The translations under genes and the position numbers were made by a program. Under the pieces are notes generated by a model that did no database searches, was not told the DNA's origin, and saw only the letters and a list, made by a program, of their open reading frames with translations. From Paraburkholderia piptadeniae (GTDB lineage: Bacteria > Pseudomonadota > Gammaproteobacteria > Burkholderiales > Burkholderiaceae): DNA of 64,000 nucleotides. The stretch covers positions 1 to 64,000 of the forward strand of contig NZ_CYGY02000010.1 in the NCBI RefSeq assembly GCF_900007165.1. The letters are read 5' to 3'. This document shows positions 1 to 9,104 of the stretch, in pieces (the stretch's first letter is position 1; each line of letters opens with the position of its first letter).

Positions 1-57
1 GTGAGTGTGTCCGTCGGTTTCGTTTCGTAATCTTCTGGTTCCTTGTCGCCGGCCATT

Positions 58-618
58 ATGACCGACTCACGCCCCAGCTTTTCCACTCAATGAACTGTCC
101 GAATTTCCGGAGCCACCTCTAATCGTGCGGCCCGCGTTGCCTCGATGAACTATGACTCGCTGCGCAACTACTTTCTGGCGGCGCCGCTGATTTACGTTGC
201 GACGACCAAGCTGGCAGCAGCACACGCAACGCAGGCCGAAATTGATGGCCTGAAGCGAGTCCAGGAGCGGTTTCGCGCAGCTGTAGAAGGCGGCAGTGTG
301 GATGAGCGAGTCCTGCAGAACGACGAGTTTCACCTTGCAATCGGCAAGATGGCTCACAACCCGTATCTGTTGCCAAGCCTTTGCCGGTTGCTGATTGACC
401 ACGCGCGGCTAGGCAAGACTTTCTACCAGCCGCGTGACGAGCGAATGGATGCTGAACTCGCGGAAGCGATGCAGCAGCACGAAGACATCATCGATGCCAT
501 TCAGCGTCGCGATGCCGAAGCAGCTGGAGAAATCGTGCGCGCGCACGTGTATCTGGCGCGCCGAAACATGGCGTCGTACGTGGCACCGGATGGCGTCGAT
601 GTGCCGATTGATTTCTAG
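58..618 (+). pseudogene. GntR-family (FCD domain) regulator remnant
   Basis: An intact frame from 145 to 618 encodes 157 residues that read as the all-helical FCD effector domain of FadR-type GntR regulators: helix-rich, with a D/H pattern (QNDEFHLAIGKMAHNPYLL, then a late QQHEDIIDAIQRRDAE segment). No winged-helix DNA-binding domain precedes it. Upstream the likely coding sense moves between frames: an ATG at 58 opens a frame that stops at 91-93, a second frame (about 86-142) reads LNELSEFPEPPLIVRPALP and stops, and the third carries the FCD domain. This suggests at least one or two frameshifts, or a regulator that lost its HTH. The 60-bp gap to the aldehyde dehydrogenase suggests it once regulated that operon. 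The window edge prevents checking further upstream; a sequencing error is an alternative. Confidence 0.55.
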
Positions 619-679
619 CTTCGCGAACCGGGTGGTTTGTTCGGTTCCTCATGAAAACCCGCATCACTGAGAGACTGAT

Positions 680-2179
680 ATGACTGATTTGCTGTCCAGG
701 AGCGAATATAAAAAAATCGCTTGCGAGTTGAAGCTGCCGAGCCGGGCCATCATCAATGGCAAGGCTTGCGGAGCGTCGTCAGGCAAGACGTTCGCAACGT
801 TCAATCCGGCAACGGGGGAGCATCTCGCGGACGTGCCGGCTTGTTCGAAGGAAGACGTGGATGCAGCCGTGGCGAGTGCCCGTGCCGCATTCATCGATGG
901 ACGCTGGTCCAGGTTGCATCCCGCTGCGCGGAAGCAGGCGATTCTCCGGTTGGCCGACCTCATCGAGAAGAACGCTCTTGAGCTCTCAGTCATGGAGAGT
1001 CTCGATGCAGGCAAGACAATCTTCGACTGTCAGATGGTCGACGTTCCCGAAACGGTCAACGTGCTGCGCTGGCATGCCGAAGCAATCGACAAAATCTACG
1101 ACCAGGTCTCTCCGGCATCGGATAGCCACATCTCGATGATTGTGCGCGAGCCGGTTGGTGTCGTTGGCCTGGTGTTGCCGTGGAATTTTCCGCTGCTGAT
1201 GCTCGCATGGAAAATCGGTCCGTCTCTCGCAGCAGGCTGTTCGCTCGTCGTGAAGCCCGCCGAAGAAACGTCACTCACGACTATGCGGGTCGCTGAACTC
1301 GCGCTCGAAGCAGGCATTCCCGCCGGCGTCTTCAATGTCGTAACCGGCAGCGGTCCCGCCGTCGGTGAACCCATTGGCCGTCATCGAGACATCGATATGG
1401 TGTCTTTCACCGGTTCCACCGATACGGGCCGTCGTTTCCTGACGTATTCGGCGGAGAGCAATCTCAAAGAGATTGTGCTCGAAATGGGTGGAAAGAATCC
1501 CAGCATCGTGATGTCCGACGCGACAGACCTCGACGAAGTAGCAGGCCACATCGTGAATGGCGCACTCTGGAACATGGGCGAAAACTGCTCGGCAATTTCG
1601 AGGCTCATCGTCCATCGCGACATCAAGGCACAGTTGCTCGACAAAATCACCAAGCTCGCCGATGAATGGCGCGTCGGCGACCCGCTTGACCCTGCAAACC
1701 GAATCGGGCCGCTGGTTTCGCAGCAGCATTACGAGAAGGTGCGGTCATATCTTTCCGACGACATCAAGGTGCTCTACGGCGGTCAAACGAGCGTGGGACG
1801 CTACGTGCATCCGACCATCATCGACGTCGAGAGCAACGATGTGAAGCATGCACGCGAAGAGATTTTTGGGCCGATTCTGTCAGTTATCACCGTGAGCAGC
1901 TTGCAGGAAGCAATCAGCATCGCAAACGACACTGACTACGGTCTTGCGGCTTCGGTGTTCGCCGGCAACGGAAAGCGCGCGTTGCGTGCCGCACGCGCGC
2001 TTCGGGCAGGCACCGTGACGGTGAACTCATTCGGCGAAGGCGACATCACGACGCCGTTCGGTGGCTTCAAGCAGTCGGGTTTCGGTGGACGCGATAACTC
2101 GCTTCACGCGCATGACCAGTACACCCAGCTGAAAACCATCTGGATCGACCTGAACGACAACGAAGCGGACGAAGAGTAA
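680..2179 (+). CDS. NAD(P)+-dependent aldehyde dehydrogenase (PuuC-like)
   Basis: 499 residues, usual length for the ALDH superfamily. Visible hallmarks are the oxyanion/cofactor motif PWNFPLLM near residue 167, FTGSTDTG near 240, the general base Glu in LEMGGKNP near 268, the nucleophile Cys in MGENCSA near 302, and EEIFGPILSV near 395. The C-terminus (TPFGGFKQSGFGGRDNSLH) resembles gamma-glutamyl-gamma-aminobutyraldehyde dehydrogenase PuuC. It should oxidise an aldehyde to the acid in the cytoplasm. It is first in a run of close genes: 4 bp separate it from the DapA-like lyase, and a DAO-type amine oxidase that would make an aldehyde or imine follows. The true substrate is unknown; assignment to polyamine degradation is not supported by the betaine-type neighbours. 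Confidence 0.88.
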   Translation: MTDLLSRSEYKKIACELKLPSRAIINGKACGASSGKTFATFNPATGEHLADVPACSKEDVDAAVASARAAFIDGRWSRLHPAARKQAILRLADLIEKNALELSVMESLDAGKTIFDCQMVDVPETVNVLRWHAEAIDKIYDQVSPASDSHISMIVREPVGVVGLVLPWNFPLLMLAWKIGPSLAAGCSLVVKPAEETSLTTMRVAELALEAGIPAGVFNVVTGSGPAVGEPIGRHRDIDMVSFTGSTDTGRRFLTYSAESNLKEIVLEMGGKNPSIVMSDATDLDEVAGHIVNGALWNMGENCSAISRLIVHRDIKAQLLDKITKLADEWRVGDPLDPANRIGPLVSQQHYEKVRSYLSDDIKVLYGGQTSVGRYVHPTIIDVESNDVKHAREEIFGPILSVITVSSLQEAISIANDTDYGLAASVFAGNGKRALRAARALRAGTVTVNSFGEGDITTPFGGFKQSGFGGRDNSLHAHDQYTQLKTIWIDLNDNEADEE

Positions 2180-2183
2180 CGAC

Positions 2184-3077
2184 ATGAAAGACTTTTCCTT
2201 TACTGGCATCAATCTGGCTATTAGCACTCCTTTCGATGCGAACGGGAAGCCGGACCACAATCGACTGGAACAACTGATTGAGCAGTATCTTGCTGCAGGC
2301 ATTCGCGGCTTCGTGCTGAGTTCGGGAACGGGCATGCACGTCTACCTCTCACAAGAGGAGTCGAAAGCGCTCGTGGCGTTTGGCGCGAAGGTCATCAACG
2401 GGCGCGCACGAATCATCGCCCAGACGTCCGCGCTACTCGTCGACGACGTAGTGGAGCGCACGCGTCACGCAGCCGACTGCGGCGCTGGCGCCGTGATGGT
2501 GCTGCCACCATTCTTCGAAGGGCCGACGGACGACGACGGTGTCTTCGAGTTCTACGCAGCCGTCGCGCGAGCCGGCCTGCCCATCATCGGCTACAACGTG
2601 CCACAGGCAGTTGGCGTGGAAATCACTCCGTCGCTCCTGCGCCGTCTCTGCGAGATTCCAGAATTCCTCGCGGTGAAGGACAGCAGCGGAGACTTGAGCA
2701 AGCAGGCGGCGCTTGTTCGCACAGGGCTTCCGATGATGAATGGTGCGGACCCGCTCATGCCTTACGCGATATATGCAGGCGTCCGTGGGCTCATCTGGGG
2801 CGGTGCAAACTTTGCCCCGAAGACGTGCACCCAGTTCGTTACGGCGGCGCAAGAACATCGGTGGGACGACGCCAGAGAAATCTGGCGGGCGCTTGAACCT
2901 GCCATGTCGCTGATTTGGGAGGGAGACTACGTCCAGTCGGTTTATGCAGCGGCGGAAATGACCGGTTATGGGGCGGGTAATCCGCGTCGACCGCTCGCCC
3001 GGCTTTCGGCGAAAAAGGTCGACGCCTTGCGCTGCGCGCTCGGTGACCTGGTTGAGCGCGAAAAGCTCGCTGTTTAA
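2184..3077 (+). CDS. DapA/dihydrodipicolinate synthase-family lyase or deaminase
   Basis: 297 residues with the TIM-barrel architecture of the DHDPS/NAL family. The Schiff-base lysine is visible in LAVKDSSGDL (about residue 163) and the conserved tyrosine in IIGYNVP (about 136). The N-terminal phosphate/carboxylate loop reads LSSGTGMHVYL, unlike the GTTGE of true DapA, so lysine synthesis is unlikely. Members in catabolic operons act as 2-keto-3-deoxy acid aldolases or dehydratases, or as pyrroline-hydroxycarboxylate deaminase in hydroxyproline breakdown. Between an ALDH gene and a flavin amine oxidase, a deaminase or lyase that supplies the ALDH with a semialdehyde is a reasonable inference, but the substrate is not shown by sequence. 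Confidence 0.82.
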   Translation: MKDFSFTGINLAISTPFDANGKPDHNRLEQLIEQYLAAGIRGFVLSSGTGMHVYLSQEESKALVAFGAKVINGRARIIAQTSALLVDDVVERTRHAADCGAGAVMVLPPFFEGPTDDDGVFEFYAAVARAGLPIIGYNVPQAVGVEITPSLLRRLCEIPEFLAVKDSSGDLSKQAALVRTGLPMMNGADPLMPYAIYAGVRGLIWGGANFAPKTCTQFVTAAQEHRWDDAREIWRALEPAMSLIWEGDYVQSVYAAAEMTGYGAGNPRRPLARLSAKKVDALRCALGDLVEREKLAV

Positions 3078-3095
3078 GGACTTGGGCAAAACATC

Positions 3096-4421
3096 ATGTA
3101 CGTAGCGAGCAAACTTCCGCAACACCTCGGCCAATCCGGGTGGGTGTCCATGCTGCCGCCCAGGACGCCGCGCCCGACGCTCAACGGCACCGTGAACGCT
3201 GACATCGCGGTGATTGGCGGGGGCTTCGCGGGACTGTCGGCAGCAAGGCGTCTTTCACAACTCGATCCGAGTCTGAAAGTCGTCATCCTCGAGGCGGGGG
3301 AAATTGCGGAGGGCGCTACGGGGCGCAATTCGGGCTTCATTATCGACCTGCCTCACGAAGTCTCTTCCGAAGACTACGGCGGGTCTGATACCAACGAGCG
3401 GCGGCACGATATCAAGGTTCATCGCATCGCAATTGCACTCGCGCAAGAACTGGCCAACGAGAAAGGTTGGGGCAAAGACGTCTTCGACCCCTGCGGCAAG
3501 TACAACGTCGCGTTGGGACCGCAAGGCGACGAGCATGTCGTGTCCTACGCGAAGCAGTTGGACAAGGTGAATGAACCGTATCGGCTGCTCGATGCGAACG
3601 ACATTGCTGCTGTGACCGGAACCAACTCGTTCACATCGGCGATTTTCACCCCCGGCACCGTCATTATCCAGCCCGCAGCCTATATCAGGGGCCTGGCCGA
3701 TTCTTTCCGGGGCCCCGTGAAGCTTTACGAGAACACGCCTGCCTTGTCGTTCGAACGACAGGGAGCGTCGTGGCTGGTCAAGACGCCTAAGGGTGCCGTC
3801 AACGCGGGAAAAATAATCCTTGCGAACAACGGTCAGGCGCAAAGCTTCGGTCTTTTCCGTGGGCAACTACTGCACGTCTACACCTACGCCTCGATGACGG
3901 AAGCGTTCGACCCGAAGCGGCTGGGCGGCCAGCGCTCGTGGGCGGCGACACCTGCATTCCCGATGGGAACAACGGTCCGTCGGGTTCAAGGCGATAAGGG
4001 AGACCGGATTTTGATTCGCTCCCGGTACACCTATAACCCTCGTATGCAGGTGAGCAAAAGCGCGATTACCCGGGCCGGTCGGGTGCACGACCGCAAATTC
4101 GAAACGCGCTTCCCCATGCTGAAAGGTGTCCCGATGGAGTACCGATGGGCAGGCGCGATGGCGTTGACCTGGAACGGTGTCCCCGCGTTTGGGGAGATTG
4201 AGCCCGGAGTATTCGCCGCAATCGCCTGCAATGGAGTCGGCGCAACGAAGGCAACCGCGTCAGGGATAGCTGCCGCTGAGGCCGCATCGGGACAGGATTC
4301 GTGGCTGGTTCAGGTCTTCCGGGGTTTTGCAGCACCGAAGCGGCTGCCGCCTCAACCTTTCCTGACGATAGGCGCAACGGCAAATCTCAGCATGAAGGAA
4401 TGGTCAGCCGGATTGGAGTAA
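3096..4421 (+). CDS. FAD-dependent oxidoreductase of the DAO family (PuuB/OrdL-like)
   Basis: 441 residues. An N-terminal Rossmann dinucleotide-binding motif (VIGGGFAGLSAARRL, about residues 39-53) is followed by an acidic strand end (VILEAGEIAEGATGRNSG), the layout of D-amino-acid oxidase/sarcosine oxidase/gamma-glutamylputrescine oxidase proteins. The C-terminal part carries the second FAD contact (FAAIACNGVGATKATASG). It probably oxidises a secondary or primary amine to an imine or aldehyde in the cytoplasm. It lies 18 bp after the DapA-like gene, so the three enzymes are likely co-transcribed. In a cluster with a betaine importer and a Rieske demethylase, an N-methyl amino acid or cyclic imino acid is a plausible substrate (inference). 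Confidence 0.85.
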   Translation: MYVASKLPQHLGQSGWVSMLPPRTPRPTLNGTVNADIAVIGGGFAGLSAARRLSQLDPSLKVVILEAGEIAEGATGRNSGFIIDLPHEVSSEDYGGSDTNERRHDIKVHRIAIALAQELANEKGWGKDVFDPCGKYNVALGPQGDEHVVSYAKQLDKVNEPYRLLDANDIAAVTGTNSFTSAIFTPGTVIIQPAAYIRGLADSFRGPVKLYENTPALSFERQGASWLVKTPKGAVNAGKIILANNGQAQSFGLFRGQLLHVYTYASMTEAFDPKRLGGQRSWAATPAFPMGTTVRRVQGDKGDRILIRSRYTYNPRMQVSKSAITRAGRVHDRKFETRFPMLKGVPMEYRWAGAMALTWNGVPAFGEIEPGVFAAIACNGVGATKATASGIAAAEAASGQDSWLVQVFRGFAAPKRLPPQPFLTIGATANLSMKEWSAGLE

Positions 4422-4480
4422 TCACGTTTCACGTCGCAAGACAGGAAGCGCTGGCAAGCGACTGAATGATGGAGGAACAA

Positions 4481-5368
4481 ATGGACTGGATAAACAAATT
4501 CCCACATATGCAGGACGAGGCGCTTCTGCACATGAAGCGTTCAATCGATGACGGTTTCCGCGCATTCACGGCGGCATACGGCGACCCGATTGACAGCTTT
4601 TTCCATCCGCTGCAGGAGTTCCTGATGGCGGCAGAGCGCTTCATGACCCAGACGCCGTGGCCCGTCATCATGCTGCTCGTGCTGGTCATCGCATGGGGTG
4701 CAAGCAGGAACTGGAAGGTGGTCCTCGGGTGCTTCGTCACGCTTGCCCTCATTGGCTACCTCGACATGTGGCAAGACACGATGCGCACTGTGTCGATGAT
4801 TTTCGTGTGCACGTTCCTGTCGATTGTCATTGGCTTGCCAATCGGGATTCTCATGGCGAAGTCGGACCGGGTCCGCAAGCTGGTGGACCCGATCCTCGAC
4901 GTGATGCAAACCATGCCGAGTTTCGTCTATCTGATTCCTGTCGTGATGCTGCTGGGTATCGGACGTGTGCCTGGCCTTATCGCTGTGGTCATCTACGCGA
5001 TTCCGCCGATGATTCGATTGACCAATCTCGGCATCCGGTTGGTCGACCGCGACATCCTCGAGGCCGCTGACGCTTTCGGCTCTTCTGGTTGGCAGCGACT
5101 CATCAAGGTCCAACTGCCACTGGCACTTCCGACCATCATGGCAGGGGTTAATCAAACCATCATGATGGCACTTGCGATGGTGGTCGTCGCGGCGATGATT
5201 GGTGTTCAAGGTCTCGGACAGCCGGTCCTGAAAGCCATCGCGAACCAGTACTTCACGCTCGGTATCTTCAACGGTCTTGCTATCGTGGGTATCGCGGTTA
5301 TCTTCGACCGCGTCAGTCAGGCATATGGCAAGCGGCTCCAAAAGCATCAGGAGGTGGTCCATGGCTGA
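4481..5368 (+). CDS. Glycine betaine/proline-type ABC importer permease (ProW-like)
   Basis: 295 residues from the ATG at 4481. GGAGG (4471-4475) sits 5 bases before it, so this is preferred over ATGs at 4466 and 4469, which precede the ribosome-binding site. About six hydrophobic segments follow a soluble N-terminus, as in ProW. The BPD permease EAA loop is visible (EAADAFGSSGWQRLIKVQLP), and the QTMPSFVYLIP segment is typical of quaternary-amine importers. It should form the membrane channel with the ATPase that overlaps its 3' end by 8 bp and the binding protein at 8016. Uptake of a betaine-like compound is supported by family; the exact ligand is unknown. Confidence 0.9.
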   Translation: MDWINKFPHMQDEALLHMKRSIDDGFRAFTAAYGDPIDSFFHPLQEFLMAAERFMTQTPWPVIMLLVLVIAWGASRNWKVVLGCFVTLALIGYLDMWQDTMRTVSMIFVCTFLSIVIGLPIGILMAKSDRVRKLVDPILDVMQTMPSFVYLIPVVMLLGIGRVPGLIAVVIYAIPPMIRLTNLGIRLVDRDILEAADAFGSSGWQRLIKVQLPLALPTIMAGVNQTIMMALAMVVVAAMIGVQGLGQPVLKAIANQYFTLGIFNGLAIVGIAVIFDRVSQAYGKRLQKHQEVVHG

Positions 5369-6476
5369 CATCAAATCCGGCGGCATCCGAATCCAGCATC
5401 TGTACAAGATCTTCGGACCCAAGGCCGCATCCCACGTTGAAGCTGTCAAGAACGGCCTTTCAAAGGCTGACCTGCTGAAAGAGACGGGTCATGTCCTTGG
5501 ACTTCGAGACATCAATCTGGACATCCCGGCCGGTTCCATTCAGGTCATCATGGGATTGTCTGGTTCGGGCAAGTCGACGCTTATCCGGCATATCAATCGG
5601 CTTATCGACCCCACAGCTGGGGAAGTCCTGATTGGCGGCGTCGATGTCTGCAAGATGGGGTTTCGCGGTTTGCGCGAATTCCGTCGACGCCAAACGGCGA
5701 TGGTGTTTCAGAAGTTTGCGCTGCTGCCTCATCGGAATGTGCTCGACAACGTCGTCTACGGCCTCGAAATCTGCGGCGTGAAGCGCAATGCTTCGGTTGA
5801 GACAGCCATGCGCTGGATTGACCGCGTCGGCCTGAAAGGCTTCGAGCAGCGCTTTCCCAATCAGTTGTCCGGGGGGATGCAGCAGCGAGTCGGTCTGGCG
5901 CGAGCACTCGCCATGGATGCTCCCGTTCTTCTCATGGATGAGGCGTACTCGGCGCTCGACCCGCTCATCCGCATGGACATGCAGACCGTGCTGCTGGACC
6001 TCCAGAAGGAGATCAAAAAGACGATCGTCTTCATCACACACGACCTGGACGAGGCCCTCCGCCTCGGCGATCAGATTGCCATCCTTCGCGACGGCTGCAT
6101 CGTTCAGCAGGGCACGAAACAGGACATCGTCCTGCGTCCAGCCGACGAATATGTGACGAACTTCGTGAAGCAGGTGAATCGCGGGCGAGTCGTCTGTGTC
6201 GAGTCTGTGATGTCTCCGTCGCGTGGGGGAGTTGCATCGGTTGGAAACCACGTCGCGGCCGGCACAACGATTGAGGAAGCGATTTCGATACTGACGCACA
6301 ACCCCGCAATCGAGCAACTGACTGTTGTTGGCGCAGAAAATCATCCGCTCGGCACCGTGAACCTTCGTCAGTTGGCCTGTGCCCTGATTACTTCGGAAGC
6401 AGGTTGCGACGCGGTCCGAATGCCTGCCGCAGAGCGCGTTCGCACGGACGCCCCAGTCGCAGTTTCCCGTGTATGA
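5361..6476 (+). CDS. Glycine betaine/proline-type ABC importer ATPase (ProV-like)
   Basis: 371 residues from the ATG at 5361, preceded by GGAGGTGG; an upstream in-frame ATG at 5277 lies inside the permease and is ignored. Walker A is GLSGSGKST (about residues 66-74), the ABC signature LSGGMQQRV (about 169), Walker [12 protein letters not shown] (about 190) and the switch His in ITHDLDEA. The extended N-terminus before the core (YKIFGPK...[16 protein letters not shown]) is characteristic of ProV/OpuAA. The C-terminus holds what looks like one CBS-type module, shorter than the tandem CBS pair of classical ProV, so osmotic gating may be reduced and the system may serve catabolism. Overlap with the permease implies translational coupling. 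Confidence 0.9.
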   Translation: MADIKSGGIRIQHLYKIFGPKAASHVEAVKNGLSKADLLKETGHVLGLRDINLDIPAGSIQVIMGLSGSGKSTLIRHINRLIDPTAGEVLIGGVDVCKMGFRGLREFRRRQTAMVFQKFALLPHRNVLDNVVYGLEICGVKRNASVETAMRWIDRVGLKGFEQRFPNQLSGGMQQRVGLARALAMDAPVLLMDEAYSALDPLIRMDMQTVLLDLQKEIKKTIVFITHDLDEALRLGDQIAILRDGCIVQQGTKQDIVLRPADEYVTNFVKQVNRGRVVCVESVMSPSRGGVASVGNHVAAGTTIEEAISILTHNPAIEQLTVVGAENHPLGTVNLRQLACALITSEAGCDAVRMPAAERVRTDAPVAVSRV

Positions 6477-6502
6477 ATTCCATCCCCAATCACCGAGCCG
6501 AT

Positions 6503-7750
6503 ATGTTTAACCGAGCCGAACACACCCTCGAAGCCATTGACCCGGAATTGCTCAAGGCAATCAACCAGGAAAACCGTCGCCAGGAAGACCACATCGAACT
6601 GATCGCGTCGGAAAACTACACCTCGCCGGCTGTCATGGCGGCGCAGGGTTCGCAGTTGACGAACAAGTATGCCGAAGGCTATCCCGGCAAGCGCTACTAC
6701 GGCGGCTGCGAGTACGTGGATGTCATCGAGCAGATGGCAATCGACCGCGTGAAGCAGCTGTTCGGTGCTGAGGCCGCGAACGTCCAGCCGAACTCTGGAT
6801 CGCAGGCCAATCAGGGCGTGTTTTTCGCGATGCTCAAACCGGGCGACACCATCATGGGCATGAGCCTCGCTGAAGGTGGCCACCTGACGCACGGCGCATC
6901 GGTCAACATGTCGGGCAAATGGTTCAACGTCGTGAGCTACGGCCTGAACGAAGCCGAAGACATCGACTATGAAAAGACCGAAGCGCTGGCCAGGGAGCAC
7001 AAACCGAAGCTCATCATCGCTGGTGCATCGGCGTTTGCCCTGCGAATTGACTTCGAGCGCCTGGCGAAAATCGCGAAGAGCGTGGGTGCATATCTGATGG
7101 TCGACATGGCGCACTACGCCGGGCTCATTGCGGCGGGTCTGTACCCGAACCCCGTGCCGCACGCCGACTTCGTCACGACGACCACGCACAAGAGTCTGCG
7201 TGGCCCGCGCGGCGGCGTCATCCTGATGAAGGCCGAATTCGAAAAGCAGATCAATTCCGCAATCTTTCCCGGCATCCAGGGAGGTCCGCTGATGCACGTC
7301 ATCGCGGCGAAGGCGGTTGCGTTCAAGGAGGCGCTATCGCCGGAGTTCAAGACGTATCAACAGGCTGTCATCGACAACGCGCGTGTGCTGGCCGAGACGC
7401 TCGTCAAGCGCGGCTTGCGCATCGTTTCCGGTCGCACGGAAAGCCACGTGATGCTTGTGGACTTGCGCGCGAAGAAGATTACCGGCAAGGCGGCGGAAGC
7501 CGCACTCGGCGCCGCGCACATCACGGTCAACAAGAACGCTATTCCGAATGACCCGGAGAAGCCGTTCGTCACGAGCGGTGTGCGTCTCGGCTCGCCAGCA
7601 ATGACGACGCGCGGCTTCGGCACGAAGGAGGCGGAACTGGTCGGAAATCTGATTGCCGATGTCCTCGAGAACCCGGGCGACGTTGGCACGATTGAACGCG
7701 TGCGCACTCAGGTCGCAGAGTTGACCAGGCGTTTCCCTGTATATCGCTAG
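6503..7750 (+). CDS. glyA: Serine hydroxymethyltransferase (catabolic-operon copy)
   Basis: 415 residues, the usual bacterial GlyA length, starting [13 protein letters not shown]. The PLP lysine lies in [14 protein letters not shown], the cofactor aspartate in [10 protein letters not shown], and the substrate-binding arginine in [14 protein letters not shown]. It interconverts serine and glycine with 5,10-methylene-THF. An alternative in-frame ATG at 6473 overlaps the ATPase stop codon (ATGA) and could provide coupled translation with a 10-residue extension; no good ribosome-binding site is seen before either start. Being inside an N-methyl compound cluster, it probably takes up C1 units released by demethylation and converts glycine to serine. 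Burkholderiales usually have another housekeeping glyA elsewhere (family knowledge). Confidence 0.93.
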   Translation: MFNRAEHTLEAIDPELLKAINQENRRQEDHIELIASENYTSPAVMAAQGSQLTNKYAEGYPGKRYYGGCEYVDVIEQMAIDRVKQLFGAEAANVQPNSGSQANQGVFFAMLKPGDTIMGMSLAEGGHLTHGASVNMSGKWFNVVSYGLNEAEDIDYEKTEALAREHKPKLIIAGASAFALRIDFERLAKIAKSVGAYLMVDMAHYAGLIAAGLYPNPVPHADFVTTTTHKSLRGPRGGVILMKAEFEKQINSAIFPGIQGGPLMHVIAAKAVAFKEALSPEFKTYQQAVIDNARVLAETLVKRGLRIVSGRTESHVMLVDLRAKKITGKAAEAALGAAHITVNKNAIPNDPEKPFVTSGVRLGSPAMTTRGFGTKEAELVGNLIADVLENPGDVGTIERVRTQVAELTRRFPVYR

Positions 7751-8015
7751 TGCCACCAGCCATATTGGGCTAGTCGAAACGTAAGCGCATGGAGGTTGCC
7801 GCTGAGGATAGGCGGACTTATAGCTGCCGATGCGGTAACCGATGTTGGAATGTGAATTCCGAGGGACGACTGGCAGTTGTTGTCAGGCTGGTGATTCAAA
7901 AAATCGCAGGTAATGATCGTAGTGCATTCGTTAGCGATCCGATTCAAATGGAAACTTGAATAGCACATGGACCAACGCATACCGGGGAATCTCCGGCAAC
8001 TTTTTGGGAACTGCA
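7751..8015. other. 265-bp intergenic region before the betaine-binding protein
   Basis: No convincing coding sequence is seen. It contains a short inverted repeat GGAAT-N4-ATTCC (about 7848-7861) and matching 8-base arms CACCAGCC (near 7753) and GGCTGGTG (near 7886). GGGAA at 8006-8010 is the likely ribosome-binding site of the next gene. The length suggests a separate promoter for the binding-protein gene, common for importer subunits needed in excess. I looked for the conserved cores of a glycine riboswitch and did not find them. Confidence 0.35.
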
Positions 8016-9017
8016 ATGAAACTGAAATTTCTAGGGACGCTTGTCGCGGTTGGTATTTTCTGCACCGGCTCGCAAGCCAACGCCGCCAGTTGTGGGAACG
8101 TGACGATTGCGAGCATGAACTGGCAGAGCGCAGAACTCGAAGCCGCTGTCGACAAGGTCATTCTTCAGGACGGTTACGGCTGCTCGGTGAATAGCGTTAT
8201 CGGCGACACAGTTCCGACGATAACGTCCATGGTGGACAAGGGGAAGCCGGATATCGTGCCGGAAGGGGCAATCGACCTGTTGCCCGCCGTCGCCAAGCAG
8301 GGCATTGATTCAAAGAAAATCATCCTCGCGGGCCATGTCATCCAGGAGGGCGCGGTCTACGGCTGGTACATTCCGAAATATGTCGCCGATGCGCATCCCG
8401 ACATCAAAACGATTCCCGATGCCCTGAAGCACCCTGAGCTGTTTCCGGACCCGGAAAATCCCGGGAAAGGCGCGATTTACAACGGCCCTCAGGGATGGGG
8501 CGTGACCGTCAATACCGCGCAGTTGTACAAGGCGTTTGGGGCCGAGCAGAAGGGGTTCCGGCTGGTCGACACGGGTTCTGCGGCCGGTCTGGACGGTTCT
8601 CTGGTCAAAGCCTATGAACGCAAGCAAGGTTGGCTCGGCGTTTACTGGGCGCCGACTTCACTGCTTGGCAAGTACAAGATGGTTAAGCTGAGCGAGGGCG
8701 TGCCTGTCGACCAGGCTGAGTGGAAGCGGTGCACGACGGTCGCTAGCTGCCCTGACCCGAAGCCGACTGGGTGGCCGGGGAGCCGGCTGTTCACGCTGGT
8801 CTCAAAGCCGTTCGCCGACAAGGCGAACCCGGACGTCATGAAGTATCTGAATACGCGCACGTTCACAACCGCCGACGTTCAGCAAGTCATGGCCTGGATG
8901 ACCGACAATCAGGCAACGGGTGAGGATGCCGCAAAGCACTTCCTCAAGGAGAAGCCGGAAATCTGGACGAAGTGGGTGACGCCGGCCGCAGCCGAGAAAA
9001 TCAAGGCGTCGCTGTAA
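8016..9017 (+). CDS. Periplasmic glycine betaine/choline-type binding protein (ProX/OpuAC-like)
   Basis: 333 residues from the ATG at 8016, which follows GGGAA by 5 bases and gives a clean Sec signal peptide (MKLKFLGTLVAVGIF...QANA, cleaved near residue 22); an upstream ATG at 7956 would spoil it. The mature part has the type-2 periplasmic-binding fold sequence of OpuAC domains. Trp/Tyr-rich segments (SMNWQSAEL, VYGWYIPKY, GWLGVYWAP) are consistent with an aromatic cage for a quaternary ammonium. Two early cysteines (AASCGN and YGCSVN) could form a disulfide. It would deliver substrate to the permease/ATPase pair at 4481-6476 although glyA lies between. A hairpin just past the stop probably ends the transcript. 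Confidence 0.88.
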   Translation: MKLKFLGTLVAVGIFCTGSQANAASCGNVTIASMNWQSAELEAAVDKVILQDGYGCSVNSVIGDTVPTITSMVDKGKPDIVPEGAIDLLPAVAKQGIDSKKIILAGHVIQEGAVYGWYIPKYVADAHPDIKTIPDALKHPELFPDPENPGKGAIYNGPQGWGVTVNTAQLYKAFGAEQKGFRLVDTGSAAGLDGSLVKAYERKQGWLGVYWAPTSLLGKYKMVKLSEGVPVDQAEWKRCTTVASCPDPKPTGWPGSRLFTLVSKPFADKANPDVMKYLNTRTFTTADVQQVMAWMTDNQATGEDAAKHFLKEKPEIWTKWVTPAAAEKIKASL

Positions 9018-9038
9018 AAGCGCGGCAAGATGAGTCTC

Positions 9039-9064
9039 CGGTGGGCGGCGATTGCCGTCCACCG
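9039..9064 (+). terminator. Hairpin after the betaine-binding protein gene
   Basis: CGGTGGGCGGC (9039-9049), loop GATT, GCCGTCCACCG (9054-9064): 11-bp stem with one mismatch, 22 bp after the stop codon. No U-tract follows, so it may be an attenuating or 3'-stabilising structure rather than a complete intrinsic terminator. Its position also argues that the LysR gene starts after it. Confidence 0.55.
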
Positions 9065-9104
9065 AAGTCACATCAAGACGAGCTATTTCCCTCATAAGCT
9101 CACG

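Noticed and set aside
680..4421. Putrescine (Puu) degradation operon
   Set aside because: ALDH and flavoprotein resemble PuuC and PuuB, but there is no PuuA ligase or PuuD hydrolase and the transporter is of the betaine type.
7751..8015. Glycine riboswitch before the betaine-binding protein gene
   Set aside because: The conserved tandem aptamer cores were not found; only short inverted repeats are present.
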